The notes: generated by a model not told the origin, from the letters alone. A stretch of 64,000 nt of DNA from Odobenus rosmarus divergens (GCF_000321225.1 NW_004450398.1:1339198-1403197), one strand, 5' to 3'; positions 9,901-23,147 are shown, numbered from the stretch's first letter. Numbers and translations are program-made.

Positions 9901-12900
9901 GTAAGAATTAGTTTTCTAATTCCAGTTACGTTCCAAAGTGAATTTTTTTTCTGTTTAAAAGTATTAGATATTCACTGTAGGAAATTGAGAAAGTACAGAT
10001 AAGCAAAAAATACAGATAAGCAAAAATAAATAAAGGGATCTGGATATTTAATCAGCCATACATAATCATTATGTGTTTTGGTTTATATCGTCCTCTGACT
10101 ATACATATCCACCCTCTTTTTTTTTTTTCCAAAATAAAAATATGGGATTGTGTAGTAATAATATTTCCTAAATTGCTTTTTCTTGCTTGTGTAAACATTT
10201 TTTTCATACCATTATGTAGTGTCTGGCATTGTTTTTGGTAGTGCTAGTGGCCCTATTGTGCGGCTGTACATTTCAGACATCCTGAAGTACTTTATTGTCT
10301 GAAAATACACAAAGGTCCTTATCCTGTCACCTGGCAACATACATAAGCAGGAGGGAATCTTAGCACCTTTTCAGCTGGGAAGAAAATTACCACGAGTCCC
10401 CGGTCCTATGCCCATAATCCTGAAATCCAAAGAGCTTTGAAGACCTGAAAAGTTTTCGTAAATTTTGTTCCCGTATGCATTCATCTAGCCTGAAGTAACA
10501 AGAGGCTGCCTTTGGTCTTTATCCCCCTTAAGGAGCCAGTTTATTTATTATGCTGCAGAAATATTGGTGTTTGATTTTGGAATACTGCCCAGACCGTGTT
10601 AAGTAGTATCTAAAATTGGTCTTGAAGAATTTTGGAGACAGATGAAACTTTAGACTTTGTTCGGTGTAATTGGCTTGAAGTTTGTTAATGAAGGTAAAAT
10701 GGGTAAAGAATGTTTGATTAGTAGGAGCTTTACTTTTTATGCTTTATTTTTTCCCTCCCTCTGAACTCCCTAGGCTTTAATCAATGAGGATTTATAAGAA
10801 ACATCAAACTATCATTTGTGGATTATCTGTCACGTTCCATCACACCTCATGTTTCTAACATAAAATATTGTGTGGCATGTAGTATTGTTTCTCAAGAGCT
10901 GTTAAGTAATATTTGAGCAAAAATGCACTTTCTTACCCCATCTCCACCTTCAAAATCTCTTCTAGGTACAAGAGTACTTCTCAGAGAGTAAACTGTTGCA
11001 TTTGAAGATGCTAAAGCTCTCTGCTCTGTAATGGGATAAATAAGCTTGCCCTGCGAAGGTCCCTGCAGTTCTCTTTTTGGAAGTAGACAATATTTGGAGA
11101 TAGGAAATAGGGCACAGGTGCCTAGTGAGGAGTATAGGCCTTGCCACTAGGTAACCAAGTCAACTGCCCAGAGGTGGGCCTAATTTGATGTGATGCTAAA
11201 ATCAGGAGAGTTCCCTTGAATCAAGTACAAAATATCTTTTTGGGTTATATGGCTGTGCAGTATATTGTCTTACACTGTTTTCTTAGATTTATGGAAAGAT
11301 TGAAAGGACAGGCAAGGAACTTTAGAAACATCTAGTCCATCCTTCTCGTTTTACAGCTGTGGAATTTGAGGTTGATACTCTCCTTGAAGTGCTTGCCCCT
11401 CATCTTTGCCTGCTAGGTTTTACTTGTTTCAGTTCGTTCAGACCTCTTAATACTCACTTGAATATCTCCCATTCCCAGTGTACCAAAAGCAAGCAAGTGC
11501 TAAGGCACAGAGATACCTGAAATGTAGCCTTTTCATATCCTATTTAAAAATCTGCAAGTTCTCTTGTTTTATACATAACACACATGAATGAATGTATGTC
11601 TTCAACTAAGCTCTCTTGTGACCATTCAGTGGTGTTGAGGTTCTCTTGGTTAATAGTGCTTGCAAATGTGGCCCCTCAGCCTCATCCCTGGGCAGACAGA
11701 CCATTGCTGTTTGTGTGTTTCTGTTGTTGCTGTGTTCGTAATGGCTTACCTACTAGTGGTTGCTTAGAGAAATTAATAGACTTTCTGTTTTGCTTTTAAG
11801 TAGATTCCATTTTTTTTTTTTTGCTTGTATTGATACCAGTCACTAAGAAGGTTTATAAAAGGCTGTAAGGCAGGGAGTAGTTTCTTGTAACACTCTGTCC
11901 AAGGCTCAGCAGCCCTGGATCAGCTCGTCCCGTGGTTGTGACTGTGGTATGTTGGTAAAATGTATTATGCACCTGCATTCTGAGATCTTCTCAGCTTTTA
12001 CAAGTCACTGGGATCCTTCTAACGACCCTCCAGGAGCCTGTTTGCCTGAGTAGATGACATTTCCAGATCTTTTGGCTCCGTTTTGCTGAACAAAATGTGT
12101 TATCAGATGATTTTTTGATTTCTTCCTTTAAATTAAAAATTGTTAGTGGCTGATGGGGTTGGTGGTGGTGGTAATTTTTAAACTAATGTAGGTCTTGAAT
12201 TGATAGAGTTGTTAACTCTGTCTCCCAGCTGTGCATGTAGAGTGCTATTTTTACTTTTTTCATGCTAACATTCTTTTGTTTGGCATCATATTTTCAGTGC
12301 ACCCTGAAGAATTGTGTTTATCTCATCCCATTATATGTGTGTTTATCATTTATGTAAGCATATGGTATCACAATCACAGCATTTATGTAAATCTTTACTA
12401 TGCTCTGTTTATTTTGCTATTAACAGCAAGCTTAATGTCAATTTCTATTTAGAAGAATGGTTATGGAGTTATTATATTTCACCTTACTCCCCCATCCCGC
12501 CACATACCATTCAGTTATATTTGAGCAGTGTCTGCGTTGTGCAAGATTGAAGAAAGCCATGTGAGGATTCTGATTAGCTTAGGAGGGTAACTGAAAGTTG
12601 GTCTTATTTCTTAGCAATGCTAAATCAAATTCCTGTGCATCTCTAAGCACACCTGGAAGGGAAAATAAGATCATTTTTGTAGATCCCTAACTTTGTCCCT
12701 TGCCATTGTCTTTTTTTGTTACAGTAAAGCTTTGAATAGGTTATTTAGTGATCCTTTGTGTAAGTGCCTATGGGAATATTTAATAAGTACGTTTTAGTAG
12801 GCCAAGAGCCAATTGCTCAGCTTGTTTTTTATTTCAGAGTGATGTGTAAAAGAAAGTCCCCCCCCCCACATTGAATTATGTAGTTAAGATCCTACAATCC

Positions 12901-13249
12901 TTTAGCATTTGGTCAGTTTCCAGGATTGCCTTTCTGTTTGGTTTTGTTTTTTAAAGAAATACTATTATGGGAATTTTTCTTTTTCCCCCAGAGGCTAGAA
13001 TGAATGTTCTTTGTTTGAAATTCAGTTTGCAGTTGAATTAAGCTCATAGAAAAGTAGTGGCTGCTTGTGCCACCCGGCACATGAAATGCTTACTCTCAGT
13101 TGGTCCTCCATTCACCTCCCGGGACACAGGCTACTTACCTATGAAGCAGTCAGGATCGTCTTGTGGTGTTGATGATTTCAGTTATACGTTACAGGTTTAA
13201 TGCATGGTGTATTATTTTTATTTTTTTATTTTTATTTTTTTGGTACTAG
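9901..13249 (+). other. TXNDC11 intron 3
   Basis: AT-rich intron without a recognisable young SINE. A 17-base tandem duplication of TACAGATAAGCAAAAA lies at 9,994-10,026. The last 30 bases before the acceptor are a T/A-rich (TTTTTA)n tract. I see no gene in it. Confidence 0.8.
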
Positions 13250-13379
13250 TTTTGGACCAATCGAATACAAAGGCCCCATGAGTGCTGTTTACATTGAGAA
13301 GTTTGTCCGCCGGGTGATGAAACCACTTCTCTACATCCCATCTCAATCAGAATTACTAGATTTTCTCTCAAACTACGAG
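13250..13379 (+). CDS. TXNDC11: TXNDC11 coding exon 4
   Basis: Encodes residues 191-234, completing Ser191 as AG|T, then [18 protein letters not shown] through to [11 protein letters not shown]. The cis-Pro-like 'PIEYKGP' context and the helix are typical of the end of a thioredoxin fold. The acceptor is TACTAG|T after a long T-rich tract, the donor is GAG|GTACCT, and it ends on a codon boundary. Confidence 0.95.
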
Positions 13380-14604
13380 GTACCTGTCTTTCATATCTCC
13401 TCCCATCCCCAAGGTTTCACTGGGTTTTGTTGGATTGTTTATATTAGAAGGGTTTTTTATACCTCTTGATGTGTAGCAGTGAAAAGATCACATTATAGAT
13501 AAGCCCCAATTAAATGATTTTTGAGATACTCGATTGCAGGGATGGTTTAGCCAAGTGATTTTTGAGAGAATGGAACACTTGTAAACCTTGTGAATTTTTT
13601 GTTTGGGAATTTCCAACAGACTTTCAGTTTGTCTCAGGATGAGCTTAGAGCATATAAGAATTAACTTACAGGTTTATATGCACCTGCAAATTTCTAAAAA
13701 TTTTATTTGACACTGTATGGCATGTTACTATGGAATACTTGGTTTTACTTGTCAGCTGTAGTTTAGTTTTAAAAAAAACTGGGAATGTGTGCCCTTCTAT
13801 TTTATAAAGTGCATAACTCTTTCAAGGTCTTATTAACAGAAAGTTTCCTAACATGGCTTCTCTGCTGCTTTTCCATTGCCAGCTTCATCCCCTGATAAAT
13901 TGTTTTTATAGGATCTTAGTGTGTGTTCAGGACCGCTTATTAATCAGAGGCCAGTATAAAGCTTAAAATGGTCTAAATAAATTATAAGAATAGTTCCACA
14001 GAAAAAGTCATTGTAGCAAGTGTAAATCATACTTGGGTACGGCAAGTAAAAATGATACTTAGATACAGGACCATAGGTAGCTGAGACAGAAACCCTATGA
14101 ATCCAGACCTCACTGAGGATTTAGTAATTGTGACTCGGTTGGATTTTACCTTTTGCACTGGGGAGATTTTATGTAGATTGGACATGAATTTCTTTCACTG
14201 GGATGTCGTTACAGCTTTTCGGTCATGTTAGGAACACTGTTGATATGTTAACTCTGAGTAGATTCTCTAAGCAGCAGTGTTAATACCTAGTTATTCTGCA
14301 TGTAAGTTCTCCGGTGTGCACTAGAGTGAATGTGTCCTCACTCTTATGTGGCTATGGGGTGGCTCTCTGTGCCCCTCACAGGCTTGTCTCTCGTTCTGCC
14401 AGGGCAGGCTGGCAGCTGGGAGCCACCCTGGGTGCCTGGGCCTGGTCCCGTTGGCAGCACTAATTGGTTCTGTGACGTGGGGCAGGTTACTCACCTGCCA
14501 GGCATCAGGGGACTGGAACAGGGCATTTCACTCTTAGCTGCAATTGTTGTGTGATAAGTGGGTTTTCATGTAGATTTGCAGTAGATGACGGTCATGGAGG
14601 CGAT

Positions 14605-14770
14605 ATGGCAGAATGGTGAAGAATCGGGACTTAGACACTGAGCTCCATCACTTGTTAGCTCTGTGGCCTATGGGCTTCTTAACCTCTTTAAGCCTCCATG
14701 CCTTCATCTATAAACAGGGATTAAATAAGACATGAAAATGCCTGCAGGATGTAGTCCCAATAAATGAAAA
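14605..14770 (+). repeat. MIR ancient SINE
   Basis: Matches the MIR core by eye: 'cacttgttagctctgtggcc', 'cttcttaacctctttaagcc' and 'ccttcatctataaacaggg', followed by 'attaaataagac'. Diverged but recognisable. Confidence 0.7.
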
Positions 14771-16189
14771 CTTATCCATGGAAATGGCATCATGGGAAAA
14801 TCCTGGATATTTAGCACTAGTGAGAGAACTCAACACGTGTGTAATGTTTGCTGGAATTCCTACTTATATAAGAAATCTTTTGTTTGTTTTGTAATTAAGA
14901 TGATAAAAAATGACCTGCAGGGGCAAAGAGGCCTTCCTTCAGGTAGGCTCTTTAGGGACTTCTGTGGAACACTGTGCCTAGTTTTGCTTGAAACCCTCTG
15001 TTTTTTTCTTTACATTTTCACTGAGTTTCTCCTAAAAAAATAAAGGGAAAAATGGCAGACGAGCAATGGCACATCAATAAATAGTATATATTATGTGCTT
15101 ACCCTTTCAAAGAAAAGTATGGAAAACATTGAGATCATTTAGCCCTATAATAAGAGCACCGAGAGGCAACTTCATTATTATTTTCAGCTCCTTTGGAGAT
15201 TTGTATCCAGAGAGTTCGGAGCCAGTTCTTAGCAGGGGTCATGTGATAAGGAGTAGGACTCAGCTAGGACTCTAGAGGTCTAGGTTTTAGTCCTGACATT
15301 AGCAAGTCTCTGACTTCTGAGTTTTACACAGATTTCTCGTCTCTGAAGGTAGGTAATTGGCTCACATAATCCCTTCTGACTGTTTTGGCTTTGGTGAAGT
15401 TTAGAGGCTGAGAGAAGGAGGCAGAAGAAGGTTCGTCAGTTATTGGTTGGGGAAGTTTTTTTGACACATGGCTCTGAACGTCTGTATCAGAGCTCTTTCT
15501 GATCTTGTTTTGTTTATGGCCTCTATAGTGTCTCTGTGGTTGGACCTGCAGGAGAGAGGCGAGTTCCCCTTTATGACTGAGCAGCAAGGCTGGTTCCTTA
15601 CCTTTAGCCTCTGCATTCTCTGAATCTGCATGTTAGCAGTGCTTTCAGAGATGATGCTCCAAGTTTGACGCTGAGTTCACATCAGACTCACTGACGTGCT
15701 GGTGACATCACTCATTTCGGCGGCCCGCTGAGTTAGAGTGATGTACAGCAATGTTTAGACTGCCTTTAAAACAGGACCAAGAAGGTGCTGCCAAGATGGG
15801 ACCCCGTGTGGCCTGTCAGCCTATAGAATGCTTCCTCCCAAGGGGTAGATAGCTTTTATCATGTTAGTATCATCTTTCACTGGGCTGCTTCTCACTGAGG
15901 TGAAATTGCCTGGTTGGCAAGAGACAATATTTGATTAATGGTGAAAGAACTTGGGAGGCCAGCCCAGCATGGCACTTGTGAAACCATTTATCTTGTGAAA
16001 CATACCAACACTGCCTAGATGGTCTCGGTTTCGTGCACAGTCTTTGTAAGATAACGTAACGGCAAAATGTTAGATCCAGAAATGAAACCACTTCCATGGC
16101 TTCAAGAGTCGAATAAAGAGGAAAGGTAAAGGCATTTTTGGAGGCCCTGCTATAGAGCACAATATGCTTCTGGACATTCCTCTGAATTA

Positions 16190-16410
16190 AGGTTTCCCAA
16201 CCTTGGCATTACTGACATTTGGAGTCAGGTAGTTCTGTGAGGGTGGGGGCTGTCCCACACTTTGCAGAATGTTTAGCAGCAGTCTTGGCCTCCACCTACT
16301 GGATACCTGTAGCACTTCCTTCCCCCCCCTTAGCTGTGACAACCAAAAATAGCCAGGCATTGCCAGATGTCCCCTAGGGGGACAAAATCTCCTCAGTTGA
16401 GAATGTCTCT
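16190..16410 (+). repeat. MER5-like hAT relic
   Basis: Contains 'ccaaccttggcattactgac', 'gggggctgtcccacactttg', 'gtttagcagcagtcttggcc', 'tgtgacaaccaaaaatagcc' and ends near 'cagttgagaatg'. A good match to the MER5 consensus phrases. Confidence 0.75.
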
Positions 16411-17412
16411 TGTAAATTACTGTTTTTCCCAAATAAGGCCTTAGGATGCTTCACAGGTATTAGAACAAACAGATCTTTTTTTTTTTTTTTCAGGTAGCAC
16501 ACAGAATGCCACAATCTAATTGTTGCAAGCTTATCTTGTATCACAGTGGCAGAGAGAATATGGAAATCAAGTGCCTTACTGGAAAATCCTGGAGCATTAT
16601 CTGGAGGGGACTAGAGACAGGATGAGTTGTATTGTAATCAGTAGAGCTGTCCGTGATGTTCAGCCTTATACTCAAGTTGTTACTGCCCCTCCCCACAAAA
16701 TATGCTTCCTAATATGTTAAAGGTCTTGCTAATTTAAAAAAATCTTACTCTGAAAGGTACATCTTTTGATCAAGAACCTTATCTCATAATTTTTATGTTT
16801 TGTAAAGGGATTTCAATATTAAGTGTATTTAAATTTAAGTATACTAGAATTGGGATAAAATAATGCTTTAATGTTTTTGTGGCACTTCTGAGGTTTGTTA
16901 GAATGGCAGTGCTTTTTCTTATGTCTCTAGGTGTGTTTGTGACATCTTGAAGGAGTGCATTTGATAGTTGTCCCCTCATTAAAAAAAACCATACTGATTA
17001 ATTGTAAATTCATTTGTCTCTAATCAATCGAGATATTTGTGAGCAGTTTGGACCATCATAAAATTGTGCCGTTAGTGTTTATTACTTGGGAAGTGATGAT
17101 ATTCTGGAAGTAATAACCTTTAACATAAACTTTTACTTTATTATGTGTATCCTGACCATATATGTATATGCTTATGTTGCTGTCACAAAGAGAAGTGCTC
17201 TAGTTTTATCTTGGTTGGAATTTTTGTAAGTCCTTCAGATGAGTCCTTCCAAAAGCCTCTTTCAGTTGATTTGATATTGAATTACCGAAAACAGTAAAAG
17301 TTTTTAACCAGTGGAAAACATTGGATTTGACTTGATATCTCAAACCTGCCCAAATCGGTTTGCTCGTCATTACCTCTAGTTTTCTAGGTGTTAGTCCTGA
17401 CATTAGCAATGT

Positions 17413-17461
17413 CACTGAGCCCGGATGCACTGAGTAGAATATGACACTGAGCCCGGATGCA
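17413..17461 (+). repeat. Tandem duplication, 32-base period
   Basis: CACTGAGCCCGGATGCA occurs at 17413-17429 and again, identically, at 17445-17461. This gives one 32-base tandem step in otherwise unique intron sequence. Confidence 0.8.
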
Positions 17462-17567
17462 ATTTTTAGGAAAATAATTTTGCCTTTGATTTATTGAACA
17501 TCACAGAAAGACATTGCAGGGTGAATATTATAAATACATGTTTCTGTAAGTTCCAAAATACTTTGTT

Positions 17568-17581
17568 TTGTTTTTTTTTTT
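17568..17581 (-). mobile_element. Tail-only retrotransposon insertion (T run)
   Basis: A 14-base T run with one G lies between perfect copies of CAAAATACTTTGTT (17554-17567 and 17582-17595). It reads as an antisense poly(A)-only insertion with a 14-base target-site duplication. Confidence 0.55.
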
Positions 17582-18168
17582 CAAAATACTTTGTTATTAG
17601 CCAACAAAGAATGTGTAAACTATGCTCTGGTGAAGTACCCTCCAGTTTTCACGTGCTTTTGCTTCTGATCTTCCTCATAGCCATATGAGATAGAAATGGT
17701 AGGTCCTTCGGAACAGATTCAGAAGGTGGGGGGGCGCAAGGGGTATAATTTAACCCTCAGTGGAGACTGGCCTATAGCCCAGGGCTTCTGGCTCCCCAAA
17801 TTCTTGCTTGTATCCAAAGAAATGTTTAAGGTCTCAGAGTTGAAATTTCACTATAGATCTAGAAGTTAAAACTTTGGGTATTTAACTATTTTATGTCATT
17901 TTTCAGGCTTTCTCTTTCAGGATAGAAAAATTTTGAAGGTGTTGGCTTCTTAATTTGTAACTTTTTCCCCTTCCTTTTTAGGAATGGTTTTTAAGAGTAA
18001 ATATAGTGATTGAAGATGGGGCCATGGGTGTTGACCTGCTGTTAAGGCAGCAGGGTTTCACTATTTCGTGTTACTGAGTGGGTGTTCTATGTAGGATAGT
18101 CACAGTATCGAGGCAGGGTAACATCTAGATTTTTCTTCTCAGACATGCACTAAAATCATACCTGCCTT

Positions 18169-18289
18169 GGAGCACCTGGTTAGCCCAGTTGGTAGAGCGT
18201 GGACTCTTGATCTTGGGGGTTGTAAGTTTGAGCCCCATGTTGGGTGTAGAGATTTCTTAAAAATAAATAAGTAAATAAGTAAATAAATG
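18169..18289 (+). repeat. Short tRNA-Lys-type Can-SINE, sense
   Basis: GGAGCACCTGGTTAGCCCAG begins a tRNA-like body with CTCTTGATC and a 'gtaagtttgagcccc' B-box region, ending in an AAATAAGTAAATAA tail. The perfect 16-base duplication AAATCATACCTGCCTT flanks it (18153-18168 and 18290-18305). Confidence 0.92.
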
Positions 18290-18418
18290 AAATCATACCT
18301 GCCTTATAAATAATGAATGCCGCTAAAAACTGAAGTAAACTTGCCAGCGGATACTGCAGAGGGAGAAGAAGAGCTTGAAGTCCTCTTGTTGCAAACCATG
18401 TTAAGAAATTCTACTTTC

Positions 18419-18606
18419 GGGCACCTGGGTGGCTCAGTTGGTTAAGCGACTGCCTTTGGCCCAGGTCATGATCCTGGAGTTCCGGGATCGAGTCCTGCAT
18501 CGGGCTCCCTGCTCAGCGGGGAGTCTGCTTCTCCCCCCTCTCATGCTCTCTTGTCTCTCATTCTCTCTCTCTCTCTCTCAAAAAAAAAAATCTTAAAAAA
18601 AAAAAA
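18419..18606 (+). repeat. Can-SINE, sense
   Basis: GGGCACCTGGGTGGCTCAG head, 'ggtcatgatcctggag', a CT-rich tract and an A-rich tail. The 16-base perfect duplication AAGAAATTCTACTTTC flanks it (18403-18418 and 18607-18622). Confidence 0.94.
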
Positions 18607-19844
18607 AAGAAATTCTACTTTCTTCATTCCCTCCAGCTGTAGAATCCCTCTTCCTTGAGGGTTCTTCCTGCTTATTTAAGATACAGACAGGAAAGTGTCG
18701 TTTATCACTTGTGGACAACATAGACAGACATATGCCAGGGCATTTTTATTTTGGTGAATGTCGAGTTGAGTGGGCAGGGAATAGCGTTCGCTAATGGTAA
18801 TGTCACTTACAAAGTCAGGAGTTCTATGGCTCTTCTAATTTTAGTATTTTTTAGGTATCATTTGACTTAGGTATCAGGAGCTTCTACATCAATAATGCTT
18901 TCTTATTTTTGAAAGCACTTGACAGAATCATCTGATTTGTGCCTTTGTAACCTACCTACCAAAAGCCAACAGTATTATTTAGAATGCTTATCTTGTATTT
19001 GCAGCCAAAATAGTTTTTGATTCTTTTCATGAGTTTTGTATGATTTATCCACTTAGGATCAGTGATTTAGCATACATCCATTAATTTATTCTTAGCAGGT
19101 TTGTCAAACCACATTGTTTTAAATTTAAGTGGGATGGGGAAAAATCTTGGGACTCTTTTGGAGGGGAAAGCAGGGTGTCAGGAAAATTGCCCGGTGATAG
19201 AGAACCTGAGCCTTTTGGAGAAAAACCTAGTAGAATGCCTGGCGCCTGCTGTTACCCTGTTGTTTGTTAGTAAAAGTCTGCTCTGCAGTTGAGCAAATAA
19301 ATAGATACCACCTCTGTCAACTCCTAGTTTGATAGCACTGTGAATGAAACAGTTTTGAATTTTCTAGGTGTGAGTTAACATTAGTAAGGAATACTTCAGT
19401 GCCATTGAGTAGAAATACTGAGGTTACTATTCTTACGGCCACTAGAGGGTGTGCACACTGTCTGCCAAAATGTATGCCTTACTGCAAATGGTGTTCACTT
19501 AGCAAAGAAATATTTTATGCTGACGAGGATTTGCTGGCCTCCTATAAATAGCCTCTTTCCAACCTCCTCATGGTAGCAGGTGCTGAGTATACTGTACCCC
19601 ACGGAATGGAATTAAAAGCACGCAAACTGGGTCAAGTTGTAATCTGGTACTCATCATGTTTTAGTCTTGCTAAATTGTAGGAGGATCTTTGTCTCATCTT
19701 TTTGTCTCCATTCTTTCACTCGTTAACAAATGTTTATTTTGTGCCTGCTCGGTGCCAGGTACTGTCTGAAGTGGATATGTAGTGATGAACAACAGAGACC
19801 CTCTGGAGATAAACAACAAACAGGAACACAGACAAGGTGCAGGG

Positions 19845-20275
19845 AGTTGAGTAGTGTCCTCCCGAAATTCCTGTCTGCCCCGAACCTCAGCATTGGCATT
19901 ATTGGGAAATAGGGTCTTTACAGGTGTCGTTAGTTAAGGATCTCGAGATGAAAGCATCCTGGACTTAGAGTGGGTCCTAAACCCAATAACTGGTGTCTGT
20001 ATACGAAGAGGAGAGGACACAGAGACACGGGCGAGAAGGCCATGTGAAGCCACAGGCAGACACGGGAGTGATGCAGCCACAAGCCAGGGAATGTCTGGAG
20101 CCACCAAAAGCTGGGCAAGAGGCAAGGAAGGATTCTTCCTCAGAGCCTCCAGAGAGAGCACGGTCCTGCTGCCCTCTGATTTCGCACTGCTAGCCTCTAG
20201 AACTGTGAGAATAAATGTGTTGTTTGAGGCCACCGAGTTTGAGGTAATTTGTTAGGGTGGCTCTGACTAATGTAC
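19845..20275 (+). repeat. ERVL-MaLR (MLT1-like) LTR relic
   Basis: Solo-LTR-like relic: 'gtagtgtcctcccgaaattc', 'aatagggtctttacaggtgt', 'gagacacgggcgagaaggcc', 'agcctctagaactgtgagaa', 'taaatgtgttgtttgaggcc' and a final 'ctctgactaatgtac' follow the MLT1 LTR order. No internal retroviral genes are present. Confidence 0.65.
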
Positions 20276-22099
20276 AAGGTTGTTTCAGATAAGTGCCCAA
20301 AGGAAAATGAAGGAGGGTGATGTGGTAGACACAAGGGCAGGGAGGAATGGTATAACTGCTTTAGAAGACAGGGAAGCCTTTCCTCTGAGGAAAGGATGTC
20401 ACCGCAGAAACTTCCCCTGAAGCCTGTGTGTGAGGCAGCCCTGAGGAAAGATGGAGGGAGTGCTGCAGGAGGAGGGAACAGTAAGTCAGAGGTCCGAAGG
20501 AAGGACTAAGACTGGTGGAGCCAGAGCAGAGGGCACAGTGGGAGGAGAGGAGGTCACAGAGGTATCTTCCTGCTGTCGTGGGTCGCAGTTAAACCTGACC
20601 AGTTACACGCGTGAAGGAAGAGCACGGGCACTTGAGCTCCTGTGTCTGCTCACCTGGAGGCCAGTTAAGCATCCAAGAGTGGACCAGTAGGACCCTGGGG
20701 GTGGAAGACCTTCACACGCTGGTAAGCATCCGAGTGAGGAGGGACAACCTGTGGACCGGCAGGGCTTGCTCCCCAACTTCAGCCCAGCGTCAGGCCGGTC
20801 TGTGTGCTCGGCCGTCTCATCTGAAAGAGCCTCACCGGTGTGCGGGGCCCAGACAGAGTCGTCTGCCTGGCAGTGGCCCCTGCGTTTATTTGCTGCTGAG
20901 CAAACTATGGGCCTGGACCTAGAAAGGTCCTTGTGTGTGAAGATGCACTTTTTTGTTTGAAATATTTTAAGGTTCATTCTCAAACATGCCAGTTTTCAAA
21001 ATTTAATATAGACACCGTTAACGGTATTGTGCATATTTGAAAAATAACATTTGAAATAGACTGCCTGTTCCTTGTGTTCTGAATGGCTAGTTTTTTACAA
21101 TTTCTGTAGCTTTGTATCATCCCCTGTAGTTGTTGAGTCTTACGGTCTTCATTTCTTTGGCAATGAGAAGTGAAAATAATTTTGCAGATGGGATTGTTTG
21201 CTTTGTATTGTTTATGGGATTGCTTTGGTCAAAGTGCTTGAAAATTGCAGTGCTGGTTCTTTTGAAGATGAGGCTCCTTCCTCCAAACTACAAAGGCCCT
21301 TGGAAAACTGCAGCGGTGAGGCTGTCAACAAGAAGAAACTCTTCCCTTATAGAGGTGTCCACCCCGTTACTCGTTTTGAAAGGTTGAGTTTGGGTTTTCT
21401 GTGAAGAGTCAGAATTCGCATTTTCCTTACTTCACTACTGTGTGTACCTGTGTGCATATGTAGGATGAATTTATTCCATTTGATTTTGGTTTGGAAGATT
21501 GGTCAGAATTTAAAGAAACTTCAATGAGTCTGTTGTCTTTCTGTTAGTTTCCATTTTTGTTATCTTTTGTGCCCAATATATTAACAGAGTGACTAGAATT
21601 TCTAAAGATGTTGTCTTTCTTTGTTTTCGGTAGAAGGGCTTATTACACTGTCATAGCCTTGTTTGAAACCGTAAAAACCCAAACACTGTAATTCTACTTG
21701 AAGTCAGTTCTGGGTTGGCTTGTTAAAAACATGTTGAAGGAGTTTAGCAGAAGAAGATGTTGTTTTCTGATTTCCTCAGTTGTTTGAGAAATAAATTTAT
21801 GTGCTGTTTTCTTTTTTTTTTAGATATTAGGATTAAACATTCTGACTCAGTTTCTAAAAACCAGTTGATTTATTTAAAATTGAATCTTAAAATAAGCAAG
21901 TGTTTTAGATTTGAAAGGGTGTGTGTTCCACTACAGATCAGAAATTTCCTCTTTTTTTACAGTGTACTGATGGAAAATTTTACCAACTGATTACATTTCT
22001 ACTTTACCTTTGGGATCTGATTTTGTCCCAGTGATCAGATCAGCTCCATTTACTTATTAAGCATGTGCTTTAGGGCCAGAAAGGGGTCTTTACATTTGC

Positions 22100-22240
22100 C
22101 TAGTGCTTTATCAAGCTCATTCTTCTCAGTAACCTTGTGATGAATTGTCCGCATTTGCCAGAGAAGGAGGCTGAGGCTTTCCATTGAAGGGTCCACCCAA
22201 GACCATTCAGTGTCGGACTCCAGGCCCGGCACTCTTTCCC
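22100..22240 (-). repeat. MIR-like ancient SINE
   Basis: Reverse-oriented MIR-type phrases: 'cagtaaccttgtgatgaatt', 'gccagagaaggaggctgagg' and 'cagtgtcggactccaggccc'. Diverged. Confidence 0.5.
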
Positions 22241-22749
22241 CAGGGATCTCACAGTTTGGCTTTTAGGGCAGATATGATTATCACAGGATGCCACCAGACA
22301 GAATTTGTGCCACAGGGCCTTCAAGAGAAGGAAGCAATTACCCTGACATGGAAGGCAGGATCGGTCTGGTAGGGGACAATTAATCGGTTTGGCAGAATGC
22401 AGGGGTGTTCTGTGCTAAAGCTTAGATAAATGGATTGAGCAGGGGGAAAGAAACTTGTGGGAGTGGAGAAACGACAGGGTAAGCGATGGGCCTTCCGCAG
22501 ACTGACCTGACCAGAGAGGAGGGTTGTCATTGTATAAGGTGGGGTCTGGGTGTGGGGGCCAAGAGCCCCTGGAAGGATGACCTTGAACACTAGCTGAGCC
22601 AGTCTCATTTAACCTGATTTCCCTAAGTGTGAAGGCATGTGTAGAGTAAATGAGAGGAAGCGATTGAGGAAGAAGTCTGAGAGAGGTTATAAAGAAATCA
22701 TTGATTTAGTTTGCCTGGAGACACTAAACAAAAGGCATGAATACTTGAA

Positions 22750-22853
22750 CTTGATGGTGAGGTTTCTAGCCAGGGACCTAGAAGAACTCTAAGCAGGGCA
22801 GAAGAACTGTGTAAGCAGGGCGCCTGGGTGGCTCAGATGGTTAAGCGTCTGCC
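22750..22853 (+). repeat. 104-base duplicated block, copy A
   Basis: Identical base for base to 24763-24866 (constant offset 2,013). It consists of unique intron sequence plus the SINE head fragment. The left boundary is at AAC|TTG versus TCC|TTG, so identity starts at the C, and the right boundary follows GTCTGCC. Confidence 0.95.
22817..22853 (+). repeat. SINE head fragment, 3' truncated
   Basis: GGGCGCCTGGGTGGCTCAG through GTCTGCC is the first ~36 bases of a Can-SINE with no body or A tail. It sits between GAAGAACTGTGTAAGCAG (22801-22818) and GAAGAACTGTAAGCAG (22854-22869). A further variant, GAAGAACTCTAAGCAG, is at 22781-22796. The fragment and its left flank are copied exactly near 24.8 kb. 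Confidence 0.85.
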
Positions 22854-23147
22854 GAAGAACTGTAAGCAGAGGGTGGAGAGACCCACTTAGGGAGAGGGAA
22901 GGAAGTTTCAGCTCTGAATGCCCCTGTGAACGCTCTGCGTCTCCATCCCTTACCCTGTTGGTTGTCTAGATGGAGGGAAAGCTCAGTCCTGTTCCGCAAC
23001 TTTGTTCACGTGGTTAGCCTTCTTAAAAAATGAAACACAACAAATTGCAGTTGACAGATAATGATGGCATGTCCGAATATAAAATATTCCTGTGATGCAG
23101 TGGCCTCCAGGTCCCTCAGTCACCTCATTCTGCTCTTGTTCCTGCAG

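Larger units (their letters stand above)
13380..23147 (+). other. TXNDC11 intron 4
   Basis: A 9.8-kb intron containing a MIR (about 14,605-14,770), a MER5-like relic (16,190-16,410), a 32-base tandem duplication (17,413-17,461), a tail-only T insertion (17,568-17,581), two adjacent sense SINEs (18,169-18,289 and 18,419-18,606), a MaLR LTR relic (about 19,845-20,275), a MIR-like stretch (22,100-22,240) and a SINE head fragment (22,817-22,853). No coding region was seen in it. Confidence 0.85.
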
